Positions 8,873 through 17,856 are shown, numbered from the stretch's first letter. The stretch is 64,000 nt of DNA from Mesorhizobium carmichaelinearum (GCF_900199455.1 NZ_FZQR01000003.1:372001-436000), one strand, 5' to 3'. The notes: generated from the sequence alone by a model not told the origin. Program-made: numbers and translations.

Positions 8873-10191
8873 TGCTTCCGCAGGAAATCATCCGCCACAA
8901 GCGAGACGGCCACAGGCTCTCGGCCAGTGAAATCGCAGCCTTCGTCGACGGCGTGACCTCGGGCGCCGTCACCGATGGCCAGACCGCGGCTTTTGCCATG
9001 GCGGTGTTCTTCAACGGCATGAATCGCGACGAGGCCGTGGCGTTGACGCTGGCCATGCGCGATTCCGGCGATGTGCTCGATTGGTCGGACCTGCCCGGCC
9101 CGGTCACCGACAAGCATTCGACCGGCGGCGTCGGCGACAATGTCTCGCTGATGCTGGCGCCGATCGTCGCTGCCTGTGGCGCCTATGTGCCGATGATCTC
9201 GGGCCGTGGCCTTGGCCATACCGGCGGCACGCTGGACAAGATGGATGCGATCCCCGGCTACACCAGCCAGCCCGATATCGCGCTGTTTCGCCAGGCGGTG
9301 CTGGAAACAGGCTGCGCCATCATAGGCCAGACCGCCGATCTGGCGCCGGCCGACCGCCGGCTCTATGCCATCCGCGACGTCACCGGCACCGTGGAATCGG
9401 TACCGCTGATCACCGCCTCGATCCTGTCGAAGAAGCTCGCCGCCGGCCTGGGCTCGCTGGTGCTCGACGTCAAGGTCGGCAATGGTGCCTTCATGGAGAA
9501 GTCGCGCGACGCGACCGCGCTTGCCAACAGCCTGGTCGAGGTCGCCAGCGGCGCCGGACTGAAGGTCTCGGCGCTGATCACCGGCATGAACGAGCCGTTG
9601 GCCTCGGCCGCCGGCAACGCCGTCGAGGTACGCAACGCCGTCGATTTTCTGACCGGCCGTCTGCGTGACCGGCGGCTGGAGGATGTGACGCTGGCGTTGG
9701 CCGCCGAAATGCTGCAGTCGGCGGGGCTGGTGTCATCCAACCAGGATGGCTTGCGCCGCGCCACCGAGACGCTGACCAGCGGCCGCGCCGCCGCCACCTT
9801 CGCGCGCATGGTGGCGGTGCTTGGCGGCCCCGCGGATTTCATCGAGAAGCCCGAAAAATATCTGCCCGACGCGCCAACCGAATTCGCGGTGAAGGCGACG
9901 GCAAACGGGTTCGTCACCGGCATCGCCACCCGCGACATCGGCCTTGCGGTGGTTGGCCTGGGCGGCGGGCGCACAAGGTCTGACGACAAGATCGACCTCG
10001 CCGTCGGCATCACCAGGCTGCTGCCCATAGGGGCGGAAGTGCATGCCGGAGATGTGCTGGCGCTGATCTACGCCCGCTCCCCCTCCGATGCCGAGGTAGC
10101 GGCAGCCTCTGTGGTTTCAGCCTACGCCATCGGCGCTTCGAAACCGCCGGCCGACAAAACCGTCATCCGGCGGATCCTGCCGCGCGGTTGA
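8872..10191 (+). CDS. deoA: Thymidine phosphorylase
   Basis: A 439-residue enzyme of the nucleoside phosphorylase class II family that converts thymidine or deoxyuridine and phosphate to the base and deoxyribose-1-phosphate. The family signature is visible at residues 80-130: DKHSTGGVGDNVSLMLAPI and SGRGLGHTGGTLDKMD. Length is as expected. It overlaps the purine phosphorylase stop by one base and ends with zero bases before the stop of the convergent protease gene. No deoC or deoB follows in the window. Confidence 0.95.
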   Translation: MLPQEIIRHKRDGHRLSASEIAAFVDGVTSGAVTDGQTAAFAMAVFFNGMNRDEAVALTLAMRDSGDVLDWSDLPGPVTDKHSTGGVGDNVSLMLAPIVAACGAYVPMISGRGLGHTGGTLDKMDAIPGYTSQPDIALFRQAVLETGCAIIGQTADLAPADRRLYAIRDVTGTVESVPLITASILSKKLAAGLGSLVLDVKVGNGAFMEKSRDATALANSLVEVASGAGLKVSALITGMNEPLASAAGNAVEVRNAVDFLTGRLRDRRLEDVTLALAAEMLQSAGLVSSNQDGLRRATETLTSGRAAATFARMVAVLGGPADFIEKPEKYLPDAPTEFAVKATANGFVTGIATRDIGLAVVGLGGGRTRSDDKIDLAVGITRLLPIGAEVHAGDVLALIYARSPSDAEVAAASVVSAYAIGASKPPADKTVIRRILPRG

Positions 10192-10755
10192 TTATTGGAC
10201 GAGCAGCAGCGTGCCGTTTTCGGCCTGGTATTTGCCGAGTCGGCTGAGAAAGCTCATGCCGATCAGATTGGTGCGCAACGCCTTGTCGTCGAGAACGATG
10301 GCCTGCACACCATCGACGCTGATGCTGCCGATCTGCAGCCGGTCGATCATCACCACCGCCGCCTTGATCGAGCCGTTGGCGGTGTTGACCTCGTGGCTGA
10401 AATCGGACGGATTGAGCGACAGCCCGATCCGGCGCGCCGTCGACGTGTTGACCGCGACCAGGGTGGCGCCGGTGTCGATCATGCCGTCGACCTGGCGGCC
10501 GTTGAGTTTGAAGGTCGACGAGAAATGGCCGCGCCCGTCCGCGGTGACGACGACCTTGCGGCCGATCGGCAGCGGCGCTGCCGGCTTGTCGGGAACGGAT
10601 GCCAGGCTGACCTCCGGTTGAGCCTCGGTAGCGGGCTTGGCCGTCACCGCCGATTTCAGCAGGGTTTCGAATATCTGCGGATTCGACTGATAGACGACCG
10701 GGATCGATGCCGATGCTCCGGCAAAGACGCTGAGAATGAGAAGCTTGCGCAGCAT
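10192..10755 (-). CDS. TIGR02281-type retropepsin-like aspartic protease
   Basis: 187 residues. An N-terminal hydrophobic segment (LLILSVFAGASASIPVV) is a signal anchor, so the domain is probably periplasmic. The single-domain aspartic protease is recognised by GMIDTGATLVAVN, the D-T-G catalytic triad, and by the second half LIGMSFLSRLGKYQ (family Y/GMxFL). Two chains must dimerise to form an active site, as in retropepsins. Substrates of this family in proteobacteria are mostly unknown. It is convergent with deoA and separate from the nucleoside pathway. Confidence 0.85.
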   Translation of the reverse strand: MLRKLLILSVFAGASASIPVVYQSNPQIFETLLKSAVTAKPATEAQPEVSLASVPDKPAAPLPIGRKVVVTADGRGHFSSTFKLNGRQVDGMIDTGATLVAVNTSTARRIGLSLNPSDFSHEVNTANGSIKAAVVMIDRLQIGSISVDGVQAIVLDDKALRTNLIGMSFLSRLGKYQAENGTLLLVQ

Positions 10756-10781
10756 GGATCGGCCTTTGTGATGGCCGATCC
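10756..10781 (-). promoter_or_regulatory. 9-bp hairpin abutting the protease start codon
   Basis: GGATCGGCC and GGCCGATCC form a perfect 9-bp stem with an 8-nt loop. On the minus strand the 3' arm ends on the base next to the ATG, where a Shine-Dalgarno sequence would be expected and none is visible. It is either a translation-blocking RNA hairpin or a DNA palindrome at a very short leader. Confidence 0.5.
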
Positions 10782-10855
10782 TTTAGCCCGGGATGGTGTT
10801 TGCCGCTTTAACAGGCGCCAAAACCGCTCCGTTTCGTAAACATTCGGTAAATAGT

Positions 10856-10875
10856 ACCAGGCAACTTTGCCTGGT
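10856..10875 (-). terminator. Terminator-like hairpin after upp
   Basis: ACCAGGCAA and TTGCCTGGT can pair (at least 7 bp with a short loop) immediately after the upp stop codon, followed on the minus strand by ACTATTTA. The T run is weak, so termination efficiency is uncertain. Confidence 0.55.
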
Positions 10876-10876
10876 G

Positions 10877-11506
10877 CTACTTGGTCCCGTACATGCGGTC
10901 GCCGGCGTCACCGAGGCCGGGCATGATGTAGCCCTTCTCGTTGAGCTGGCGGTCGATGGACGCGGTGAAGACCGGAACGTCCGGATGCGCCTTGGTGAAA
11001 CGCTCGATGCCTTCGGGCGCCGCCAAAAGGCACAGGAACCGGATGTTGGTGGCGCCACGCCCCTTCAGCTTGTCGATCGCCGCGATTGCCGAATTGGCGG
11101 TCGCCAGCATCGGGTCGACGACGATCACCAGCCGGTCGGCGAGATCGCTCGGCGCCTTGAAGAAATATTCGACCGCCTCCAACGTCTCATGGTCACGGTA
11201 GAGGCCAATATGGGCGACGCGCGCCGCCGGCACCAGGTCGAGCAGGCCTTCCAGCAAGCCGTTGCCAGCGCGCAGCACCGAAGCGAAAACCAGCTTCTTG
11301 CCCTCCAGCGTCGGCGCTTCCATTTCCTCGATTGGGGTCTCGATGGTGGTGGTGGTCAGTTCGAGATTGCGGGTCACCTCGTAGCCGAGCAGCAGCGATA
11401 TCTCGCGCAACAGCCGCCGGAAGCCGGCCGTCGAGGTCTCCTTTTTGCGCATGATGGTCAGCTTGTGCTGGACAAGCGGGTGGTCGACGACGGTGACGCC
11501 CTTCAT
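10877..11506 (-). CDS. upp: Uracil phosphoribosyltransferase
   Basis: 209 residues, the usual length. Makes UMP from uracil and PRPP, so it uses the uracil released by cytidine deaminase plus the phosphorylase. The PRPP-binding loop is [14 protein letters not shown], with [14 protein letters not shown] upstream and the uracil-binding C-terminal loop [16 protein letters not shown]. It lies downstream of add on the same strand with a 125-bp gap, so cotranscription is possible but not certain. Confidence 0.95.
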   Translation of the reverse strand: MKGVTVVDHPLVQHKLTIMRKKETSTAGFRRLLREISLLLGYEVTRNLELTTTTIETPIEEMEAPTLEGKKLVFASVLRAGNGLLEGLLDLVPAARVAHIGLYRDHETLEAVEYFFKAPSDLADRLVIVVDPMLATANSAIAAIDKLKGRGATNIRFLCLLAAPEGIERFTKAHPDVPVFTASIDRQLNEKGYIMPGLGDAGDRMYGTK

Positions 11507-11631
11507 GGTGTTCTCCTGATGCGTGTCGCCCGGCGCGCGGACGCGCTTCAGGCAGCTGGAACGACCCTAACGACAATGCACCGGCCAAGGAACCGCTTGG
11601 CCGCCATCGACCACAGCTTTGTCGGAGAAAA

Positions 11632-12606
11632 TCAGCGCGCCGCACCGTTCAGCCGGGCCAGAAGTGCTGTCTTGGTCTTCCTGTCGACGAAGGCGGCTTC
11701 GATGGCGGTTCGGGTGACGGCCGCCAGCGCTTTCTCGTTCATCGCGAAATGCTCCGCCGCGATATCGTATTCGCGCTTCAGCGAGGTCCAGAAATAGGGC
11801 GGGTCGTCGGAGTTGAGCGTCACCTTGCAGCCGGCCGCCTGCAAGGCGGGAAACGGATGGTCGGCAAAATTGTCAAACACTTTGAGCGCGATGTTGGAAC
11901 CAGGACAGCATTCCAGCACGATGCCCTCGTCGGCGATGCGCCGGACCAGATCAGGATTCTCGATGGCGCGCACGCCATGACCGATGCGCGATGGGCGGAT
12001 ATGGTCGAGCGCCGCCTGGACAGTCTCCCAGCCCGTCAGCTCACCGGCATGGATGGTGATGCCGAGCCCGGCCTCGCGGGCGATCTCGAAAGCCCTGACA
12101 TAGTCTTCCATCTCGCCCATGCGCTCGTCGCCGGCAACGCCGAAACCGGTGACCAGCGGATGCCCGCAGCGCGCCGCAAAGCGCGCCGCCTGTTCGATCG
12201 ATTCGACGCCGACATGGCGCACGCCGGTGACGATCATGCGGCCCTCAATGCCGGTCTTGGCCTTGGCGCGGAGCATGCCTTCGCCGAGCGCGTCGGTATA
12301 GGCCTTGGGCGACAGGCCTGCCTTCGTCGCATGGTCCGGCGAGGTGAACACTTCGGAGTAGATGGCGCCGTCGCGGGCCAGGCTGGTCAGATAATGGTCG
12401 GCCAGTCGTGCGTAATCCTCCTCGGTGCGGAACAGATCGGCGGAAAAATCGTAAGCCGCAAGAAAGGAGGTGAAGTCGTGCCAGACAAAGGAACCGTTCT
12501 GGATATAGGGCGAGGTGTCCTTGCCGTATTTCTGCGCCTGGCGGATGACGAGCTCTGGCGCCGCTGCCCCTTCAATGTGGCAGTGCAGTTCCGCTTTCAA
12601 AGGCAT
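11632..12606 (-). CDS. add: Adenosine deaminase
   Basis: 324 residues of the metal-dependent amidohydrolase family; converts adenosine to inosine. Metal and catalytic motifs are in order: HCHIEGA (the usual HLHLDG slightly varied) at residues 8-14, HAGE, RIGHG, and NSDDPPYF near the C-terminus. An adenine deaminase of the same family is the alternative; placement among nucleoside genes favours adenosine. It is divergent from ubiE across a 134-bp gap that must hold both promoters. Confidence 0.88.
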   Translation of the reverse strand: MPLKAELHCHIEGAAAPELVIRQAQKYGKDTSPYIQNGSFVWHDFTSFLAAYDFSADLFRTEEDYARLADHYLTSLARDGAIYSEVFTSPDHATKAGLSPKAYTDALGEGMLRAKAKTGIEGRMIVTGVRHVGVESIEQAARFAARCGHPLVTGFGVAGDERMGEMEDYVRAFEIAREAGLGITIHAGELTGWETVQAALDHIRPSRIGHGVRAIENPDLVRRIADEGIVLECCPGSNIALKVFDNFADHPFPALQAAGCKVTLNSDDPPYFWTSLKREYDIAAEHFAMNEKALAAVTRTAIEAAFVDRKTKTALLARLNGAAR

Positions 12607-12740
12607 TCAAACATCCCGTCGGTCAGTCCAGGTCTTGAAAACCCACCACCTGGAAGCGCGGCTGAACACCGCGCCTTAAACAATAGCGCCCACAGCATCG
12701 ATCGGCTATGGTCCCGCCGGTTTTATGACGGATCAAAAAA

Positions 12741-13517
12741 ATGTCAGTTGAGAGAACCACGGCCGCCGGCGGCATGGAAACCTCCTATGGTTTCAAGCGT
12801 GTAGGGGAAGGCGAGAAGCAGTCCCTGGTCAACGACGTTTTCCACAAGGTTGCCAACCGCTACGACCTGATGAACGATCTGATGTCGGCTGGCCTGCACC
12901 GGCTGTGGAAGGATGCCATGGTGACATGGCTCAATCCGCCGAAGCGCGCAGGCTGGAAGGTCCTGGATGTGGCCGGCGGCACCGGCGACATCGCCTTCCG
13001 CATCGTCGAAGCCAGCCACGGCCATGCTCATGCCACCGTGCTCGACATCAACGGCTCGATGCTCAGTGTCGGCCGCGACCGGGCCGAAAAGAAGGGCCTA
13101 TCCGGCAACACCGATTTCGTCGAGGCCAATGCCGAGGAACTGCCCTTCGCCGATGCCACATTCGACGCCTACACCATCGCTTTCGGCATCCGCAACGTGC
13201 CGCGCATCGATATCGCGCTCGGCGAAGCGTTCCGCGTGCTGAAGCCAGGTGGCCGCTTCCTGTGCCTGGAATTTTCCGAGGTCGAGATGCCGCTGCTCGA
13301 CAAGGCTTATGAGGCCTGGTCGTTCAACGCCATTCCCAGGATCGGCAAGATGGTCACCGGCGACGGCGAGCCCTATTCCTATCTGGTCGAGTCCATCGCG
13401 AAATTCCCCAACCAGCAGAATTTTGCGGCGATGATTTCCCGCGCCGGCTTCGACCGCGTTTCCTTCCGCAACTATTCCGGCGGTATTGCCGCGCTGCATT
13501 CGGGCTGGAAGCTTTGA
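12741..13517 (+). CDS. ubiE: Ubiquinone/menaquinone C-methyltransferase UbiE
   Basis: 258 residues. Carries out the SAM-dependent C-methylation in ubiquinone synthesis. The SAM-binding motif [14 protein letters not shown], the UbiE signatures [18 protein letters not shown] and [18 protein letters not shown], and the C-terminal [12 protein letters not shown] are all present. It is followed by ubiB after 67 bp and then coaBC, the common rhizobial order in which mutM usually precedes ubiE; here add takes that place on the opposite strand. Confidence 0.95.
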   Translation: MSVERTTAAGGMETSYGFKRVGEGEKQSLVNDVFHKVANRYDLMNDLMSAGLHRLWKDAMVTWLNPPKRAGWKVLDVAGGTGDIAFRIVEASHGHAHATVLDINGSMLSVGRDRAEKKGLSGNTDFVEANAEELPFADATFDAYTIAFGIRNVPRIDIALGEAFRVLKPGGRFLCLEFSEVEMPLLDKAYEAWSFNAIPRIGKMVTGDGEPYSYLVESIAKFPNQQNFAAMISRAGFDRVSFRNYSGGIAALHSGWKL

Positions 13518-13584
13518 GGCTGGCCCGCATTTCCCATCCCCGATATGGCTCGTGCCGGTCGCAAGGACCGGCCAAGGTGCAGCC

Positions 13585-15159
13585 ATGAGCAGCGTCGGCG
13601 CTGGTTTCAGGCTCGCACGGGCCGGCTGGGTGCTGGTGCGCGAGGGCGTCATCGCCGCTCTGCCGGGCGAGGAGTTGTCCGGCCTGCCGAAATTCGGCTG
13701 GCGGCTGGCGCGGCTGTTCACCCGCCGCCGCGCGCTGGCCTATGAGCGCAGCGACCGGCTGGCCAAGGCGGTGGTTCGGCTCGGCCCGTCCTATGTCAAG
13801 CTCGGCCAGTTCCTGGCGACACGGCCCGATGTCGTCGGCAACGACATGGCGCTCGACCTCGCCATGCTGCAGGACAAGATGCACACCTTCCCCAGGGCCG
13901 AGGCGGTCGCCGCCATCGAAGCCTCGCTCGGGCGCAAGGTGGGCGATCTCTACGCCGAGTTCGGCGACCCGGTCGCCGCCGCTTCCATCGCCCAGGTCCA
14001 TGCCGCCGAAACCATCCATGACGGCGTTGCCACCAAGGTCGCGGTGAAAGTCATCCGTCCCGGCGTGCGCCGCCGCTTCTTCCATGACCTCGAAAGCTAT
14101 TTCCTTGCCGCCCGCCTGCAGGAGAAATACATCCCCTCCTCACGCCGGCTTCGGCCTGTCGAGGTGACCGAGACGCTGGCGCAGACCACCAAGATCGAGA
14201 TGGATTTGCGCCTCGAGGCGGCGGCACTCTCCGAACTTGGTGAGAACACCAGGGATGATCCCGGCTTTCGCGTGCCTTACGTCGACTGGGAACGCACCGG
14301 TCGCGACGTGTTGACCATGGAATGGGTCGACGGCGTCAAGATGAACAACATCGCAGGCCTGGAGGAGGCCGGCCATGATCTGAAGGCGGTCGCCGCGAAC
14401 CTCATCCAGTCGTTCCTGCGCCATACGTTGCGCGACGGTTTCTTCCACGCCGACATGCATCCCGGCAATTTGTTCGTCGAGGCGAGCGGTACCATTGTCG
14501 CCGTCGATCTCGGCATTGCCGGACGTCTCGGCAAGAAGGAGCGCCGCTTCCTCGCGGAAATCCTCTACGGCTTCATCACGCGCGACTATCTGCGCGTCGC
14601 CGAGGTGCATTTCGAGGCCGGCTACGTGCCGCGCCAGCACAATGTCGCGGCCTTCGCGCAAGCGATCCGCGCCATCGGCGAACCGATCCATGGCCAGCCG
14701 GCCGAGACCATCTCCATGGCCAAGCTTCTGACACTGCTGTTCGAGGTGACTGAACTCTTCGACATGGCGACGCGGCCCGAGCTGATCCTGCTGCAGAAGA
14801 CCATGGTGGTGGTCGAGGGCGTGGCGCGCACGCTCGATCCGGCCTTCAACATGTGGAAGACGGCCGAGCCGGTGGTCGGCGGCTGGATCGCCGGAAACCT
14901 TGGCCCGCGCGGCATGATGGTCGATGCCCGCGACGGCGCCAAGGCGCTGCTGACGCTCGCCCGCCAGGCGCCCGAGCTTGCCGCGCGCACCGACCGGCTG
15001 TCGCGCGAGATCGACCTGATGGCCGAGCACGGCCTGCGTTTCGACGAGACCACGGCGCGTGCCATCGGCAAGGCCGAGGCCCGCTACAGCCGCTCCGGCC
15101 GCGTGGCGCTGTGGGTGATTGCGCTGACACTGGTCTATATCGCCTGGAAGATTCTTTAG
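13585..15159 (+). CDS. ubiB: UbiB, ubiquinone biosynthesis atypical kinase
   Basis: 524 residues of the ABC1/ADCK family, needed for ubiquinone synthesis as an ATPase-type regulator of the Ubi complex. Motifs: the Ala-rich loop DPVAAASIAQVHAA, the invariant Lys in VAVKVIRPG, the catalytic-loop region DGFFHADMHPGNLF and VDLGIAGRL, and one or two C-terminal membrane helices (VALWVIALTLVYIAWKIL). The ATG at 13585 is preferred; an upstream extension to 13486 overlaps ubiE and has no conserved residues. Confidence 0.93.
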   Translation: MSSVGAGFRLARAGWVLVREGVIAALPGEELSGLPKFGWRLARLFTRRRALAYERSDRLAKAVVRLGPSYVKLGQFLATRPDVVGNDMALDLAMLQDKMHTFPRAEAVAAIEASLGRKVGDLYAEFGDPVAAASIAQVHAAETIHDGVATKVAVKVIRPGVRRRFFHDLESYFLAARLQEKYIPSSRRLRPVEVTETLAQTTKIEMDLRLEAAALSELGENTRDDPGFRVPYVDWERTGRDVLTMEWVDGVKMNNIAGLEEAGHDLKAVAANLIQSFLRHTLRDGFFHADMHPGNLFVEASGTIVAVDLGIAGRLGKKERRFLAEILYGFITRDYLRVAEVHFEAGYVPRQHNVAAFAQAIRAIGEPIHGQPAETISMAKLLTLLFEVTELFDMATRPELILLQKTMVVVEGVARTLDPAFNMWKTAEPVVGGWIAGNLGPRGMMVDARDGAKALLTLARQAPELAARTDRLSREIDLMAEHGLRFDETTARAIGKAEARYSRSGRVALWVIALTLVYIAWKIL

Positions 15160-15199
15160 GCCCAGAAATCGAAGCTCGGGCCGGCAACTTGCGGCAAAT

Positions 15200-15249
15200 T
15201 GATTGCATTGCTATCATCGCCATCGGTTAAGATGAGCAAAGTGCAATCA
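15200..15249. promoter_or_regulatory. 50-bp near-palindrome before RHH-CoaBC (candidate autoregulatory operator)
   Basis: The outer arms TGATTGCA (15200-15207) and TGCAATCA (15242-15249) are a perfect inverted repeat. Inside them, TTGCTATCATC (15208-15218) pairs with GATGAGCAA (15231-15239) with a 2-nt difference. The right arm ends one base before the ATG at 15251 and covers the place of a ribosome binding site, none of which is visible. The left inner arm contains TGCTATCA, which I recall as the half-site bound by the FitA antitoxin of Neisseria; this needs checking. Confidence 0.6.
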
Positions 15250-15250
15250 C

Positions 15251-16720
15251 ATGGCAAGCATCACGATCCGCAACCTTGACGACGAGGTCAAGGAGCTGCT
15301 GCGCCGATTGGCGGCGGAAAACAACCGCTCCATGGAAGAGCAGGCCCGGGTGATGATCCGGGCCGCTGTCGACGGTCAGATCGGACCCGGCCGTATCGAT
15401 CAGATCGAAAGGACCCTGCGCGAACTGACCAGCACGCACAGTGCGGCGACCCCGGTTGCGGCCCCCGCGGGCAAGATCCTTCCGCCGGGTATGCTTTCCG
15501 GCAAGCGCATCCTGCTCATCATCGGCGGTGGCATTGCCGCCTACAAGGCGCTCGACCTGATCCGCCGGTTGCGCGAGCGTGGTGCGGCGGTGCGCGTGGT
15601 GATGACAGCAGCTGCACAGGAGTTCATCACCACGCTGTCTGTCGGCGCGCTCTCCGCCGACCATGTCTACACCGAATTGTTCGACCGCAATGACGAGCAC
15701 GATGTCGGCCACATCAGGCTGTCGCGCGAGGCCGATCTTCTGGTGGTTGCGCCCGCCACCGCCGATTTGATGGCCAAGCTTGCCAACGGCCATGCCAATG
15801 ATCTTGCCTCGACGGTGCTCATCGCCACCGACAAGCCGGTGCTGATGGCGCCGGCGATGAACCCCAGAATGTGGGCGCATCCGGCCACCCGCCGCAACCG
15901 CGCGACATTGGGCAAGGACGGCATCGGCTTCGTCGGCCCGGCCAGAGGCGAAATGGCTGAAAGCAATGAAGCCGGCGAAGGCCGCATGGCCGAACCGCTG
16001 GAGATCGTCGCGGCGATCGAGGCGTTGCTCGAAGCCGGCCCCAAGCCGCTGGCGGGGCGCAAGATCATCGTCACCTCCGGCCCGACGCACGAGCCGATCG
16101 ACCCGGTGCGCTACATCGCCAACCGTTCCTCCGGCAAGCAGGGTCACGCCATCGCCGCGGCATTGGCAAGGCTTGGCGCCGATGTGCGCCTCGTCTCCGG
16201 TCCCGTCAGCATTGCCGATCCAGCCGGCGTGAAGACTATCCATGTCGAACGTGCGCAAGAGATGCGCGATGCGGTCGAACAGCTTCTGCCCGCCGACGCT
16301 GCAATATTTGTCGCCGCCGTTGCCGACTGGCGCAGCGAGAATTCGGCCGGCGAGAAGATCAAGAAGGTGGCGGGCGAAGGACCACCGGTGCTGCGCATGG
16401 TCGAGAACCCCGACATCCTTGCCGGCGTCGGCCATCACAGCCAACGGCCCGGCCTGGTCGTCGGCTTTGCCGCCGAGACGCAGGATCTTTTGCGCAATGC
16501 AGAGGCCAAGCTGAAGAAGAAGGGCGCCGATTTCATCGTCGCCAACGATGTCTCGCACGAGAGCGGCATCGGCCCTTCAGGCGTCATGGGTGGAGATCGC
16601 AACCGGGTGCGGATCGTGTCGAAGGCCGGCGTCGAGGAATGGCCTGAAATGACTAAGGACCAGGTGGCGGCGCGGCTCGCCGCCCTCATCGCCGAACGGT
16701 TGAAAACAACAGTCGTTTGA
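15251..16720 (+). CDS. coaBC: CoaBC with N-terminal ribbon-helix-helix (FitA-like) domain
   Basis: 489 residues; ordinary CoaBC is about 400. Residues 1-40 (MASITIRNLDDEVKELLRRL...) match the FitA/Arc ribbon-helix-helix DNA-binding fold. A linker (41-80) leads to the CoaC decarboxylase (from M81), with the FMN-site and PAMNPRMW motif at 201-208, then CoaB, the phosphopantothenate-cysteine ligase, with FVAAVADWR and GEKIKK. Together they make 4'-phosphopantetheine for CoA. The decarboxylase flap usually reads ACGD; here it is AESNEAGEGRM, with no Cys (residues 236-246). The frame is continuous across all domains. An internal ATG at 15491 could make a DNA-binding-free form but has only a poor ribosome binding site. 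Confidence 0.9.
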   Translation: MASITIRNLDDEVKELLRRLAAENNRSMEEQARVMIRAAVDGQIGPGRIDQIERTLRELTSTHSAATPVAAPAGKILPPGMLSGKRILLIIGGGIAAYKALDLIRRLRERGAAVRVVMTAAAQEFITTLSVGALSADHVYTELFDRNDEHDVGHIRLSREADLLVVAPATADLMAKLANGHANDLASTVLIATDKPVLMAPAMNPRMWAHPATRRNRATLGKDGIGFVGPARGEMAESNEAGEGRMAEPLEIVAAIEALLEAGPKPLAGRKIIVTSGPTHEPIDPVRYIANRSSGKQGHAIAAALARLGADVRLVSGPVSIADPAGVKTIHVERAQEMRDAVEQLLPADAAIFVAAVADWRSENSAGEKIKKVAGEGPPVLRMVENPDILAGVGHHSQRPGLVVGFAAETQDLLRNAEAKLKKKGADFIVANDVSHESGIGPSGVMGGDRNRVRIVSKAGVEEWPEMTKDQVAARLAALIAERLKTTVV

Positions 16721-16738
16721 CGCGCAAAAGACAAGATA

Positions 16739-16761
16739 CGCGGCGCCAGTTGGACGCCGCG
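16739..16761. terminator. Hairpin between convergent coaBC and ialB-like genes
   Basis: CGCGGCG and CGCCGCG form a 7-bp stem with a 9-nt loop in the 63-bp gap between two convergent genes. There is no T run on either side, so it is at best a weak bidirectional terminator. Confidence 0.4.
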
Positions 16762-16783
16762 CATCAGATTCCGGACTAAGCCG

Positions 16784-17365
16784 TCAGTTCGACAACAGTT
16801 CCGCCGTGCGGGCAAGCGCCCCGCCGAAACCGTTGAGCGGAATGGAAAAGCTCACCGCTTGCCCGGTATCGGCCGCGAAGGCGTCGATCTTCAGCGTCGT
16901 GCCGTTCTTGAGCAGCGGCGTGACATTGGCATCGAACGCCACCGGCACCAGGCAGCCGACCACCTGGCAAGTGTTGAACGCCAGGCTGCCATCGAGCTTC
17001 TGGTCGTCGATGGTCAGGGTGACGCCCTTGGCCAGCGCCAGCCCGAACGGCAAGGCAAGGGTGCCGGTGGCATCGTCGCCGGTCTTGCTCGACAGCTCGA
17101 TCGCCAGCAGCCGCTGGTTGCTTTGCTTGTTGAACTGCTGGTGCGACAGGCTGCAGACCTTGTTCGTGCCCGATATCTGGCAGTTGACCGTCCAGTCGCC
17201 ATGGGTTTCGGACAAGGCCGATGCACCGCCGGGCAGTTGCGGCGCATCCGCGGCGGGCGCGGGCGCCGCCGCAACCTTGTCGCCCTTGGTCTGCGCGGCC
17301 ACTGCCGGCAGGCCGGCAGTGCAGGCCGCACCCAGCATGGCTGCGAAAAACACGTACTTCCTCAT
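16784..17365 (-). CDS. Invasion-associated locus B (IalB) family secreted protein
   Basis: 193 residues starting at the ATG at 17365, preceded by GAGAGG. The signal peptide is MRKYVFFAAMLGAACTAGLPAVA, followed by a Pro/Ala-rich linker and the IalB domain: HGDWTVNC, QVVGCLVPVAFD and a C-terminal beta-rich part with FSIPLNGFGGAL. The domain's conserved Cys residues (NCQISGTNKVCSL, FNTCQVVGC) probably form disulfides. In Bartonella IalB aids erythrocyte invasion; in free-living rhizobia its role is unclear. Confidence 0.85.
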   Translation of the reverse strand: MRKYVFFAAMLGAACTAGLPAVAAQTKGDKVAAAPAPAADAPQLPGGASALSETHGDWTVNCQISGTNKVCSLSHQQFNKQSNQRLLAIELSSKTGDDATGTLALPFGLALAKGVTLTIDDQKLDGSLAFNTCQVVGCLVPVAFDANVTPLLKNGTTLKIDAFAADTGQAVSFSIPLNGFGGALARTAELLSN

Positions 17366-17856
17366 CAAGACCTCTCCCGCCCGGCTCCGTCTCGAGCCAG
17401 CCTGGAAACTGACCTTGCGAGACGCGCTGGCTGCATTCTGTTTGACCGTTTCCCCGAAGGCGCCGTTGTACCTGACGGACATGCCGACGCCATTGACGCC
17501 ATTCAGTTCGAGGCCAGCGCCGACCCGATAGAGCGGCGAATCGATCGCTTCCGTCAAGTGCAATGCGGGGTTGCCGGGTAGATTCTCCGCAGCCGCGAAG
17601 CGACCTTTATTGGGGCAACTCCACCTGGACTTCCATGAAGCGAATGCCGCAGTGTCGCCGGGCGCGATGTCCATGCCGATCTCAAGCGTTGGCGTCGTCG
17701 GCAATCCGCGGTCGCGGTCGGATGGCCAGCAGAGGGCGTGATCGATTTCAACGCGACCGATGGGCCGGCCATGGCATCGCCGGGCGAACGCCCTATATAT
17801 GGCGGATGAACAGGATTTTTCGCGGGAATGGGCGGATGTCGGCGCGTCGACCATCG
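17366..17856. other. Non-coding gap of about 490 bp
   Basis: The gap separates the divergent ialB-like and Gln-rich genes. Reading frames through it lack ribosome binding sites and family features. The only regulatory hint is a TATATAT at 17794-17800, about 60 bp before the Gln-rich protein start and possibly its -10 region. No RNA gene or repeat was recognised. Confidence 0.4.

Noticed and set aside
15200..15250. Toxin-antitoxin locus at the FitA-like domain
   Set aside because: No PIN-domain toxin follows; the domain is fused in frame to CoaBC.
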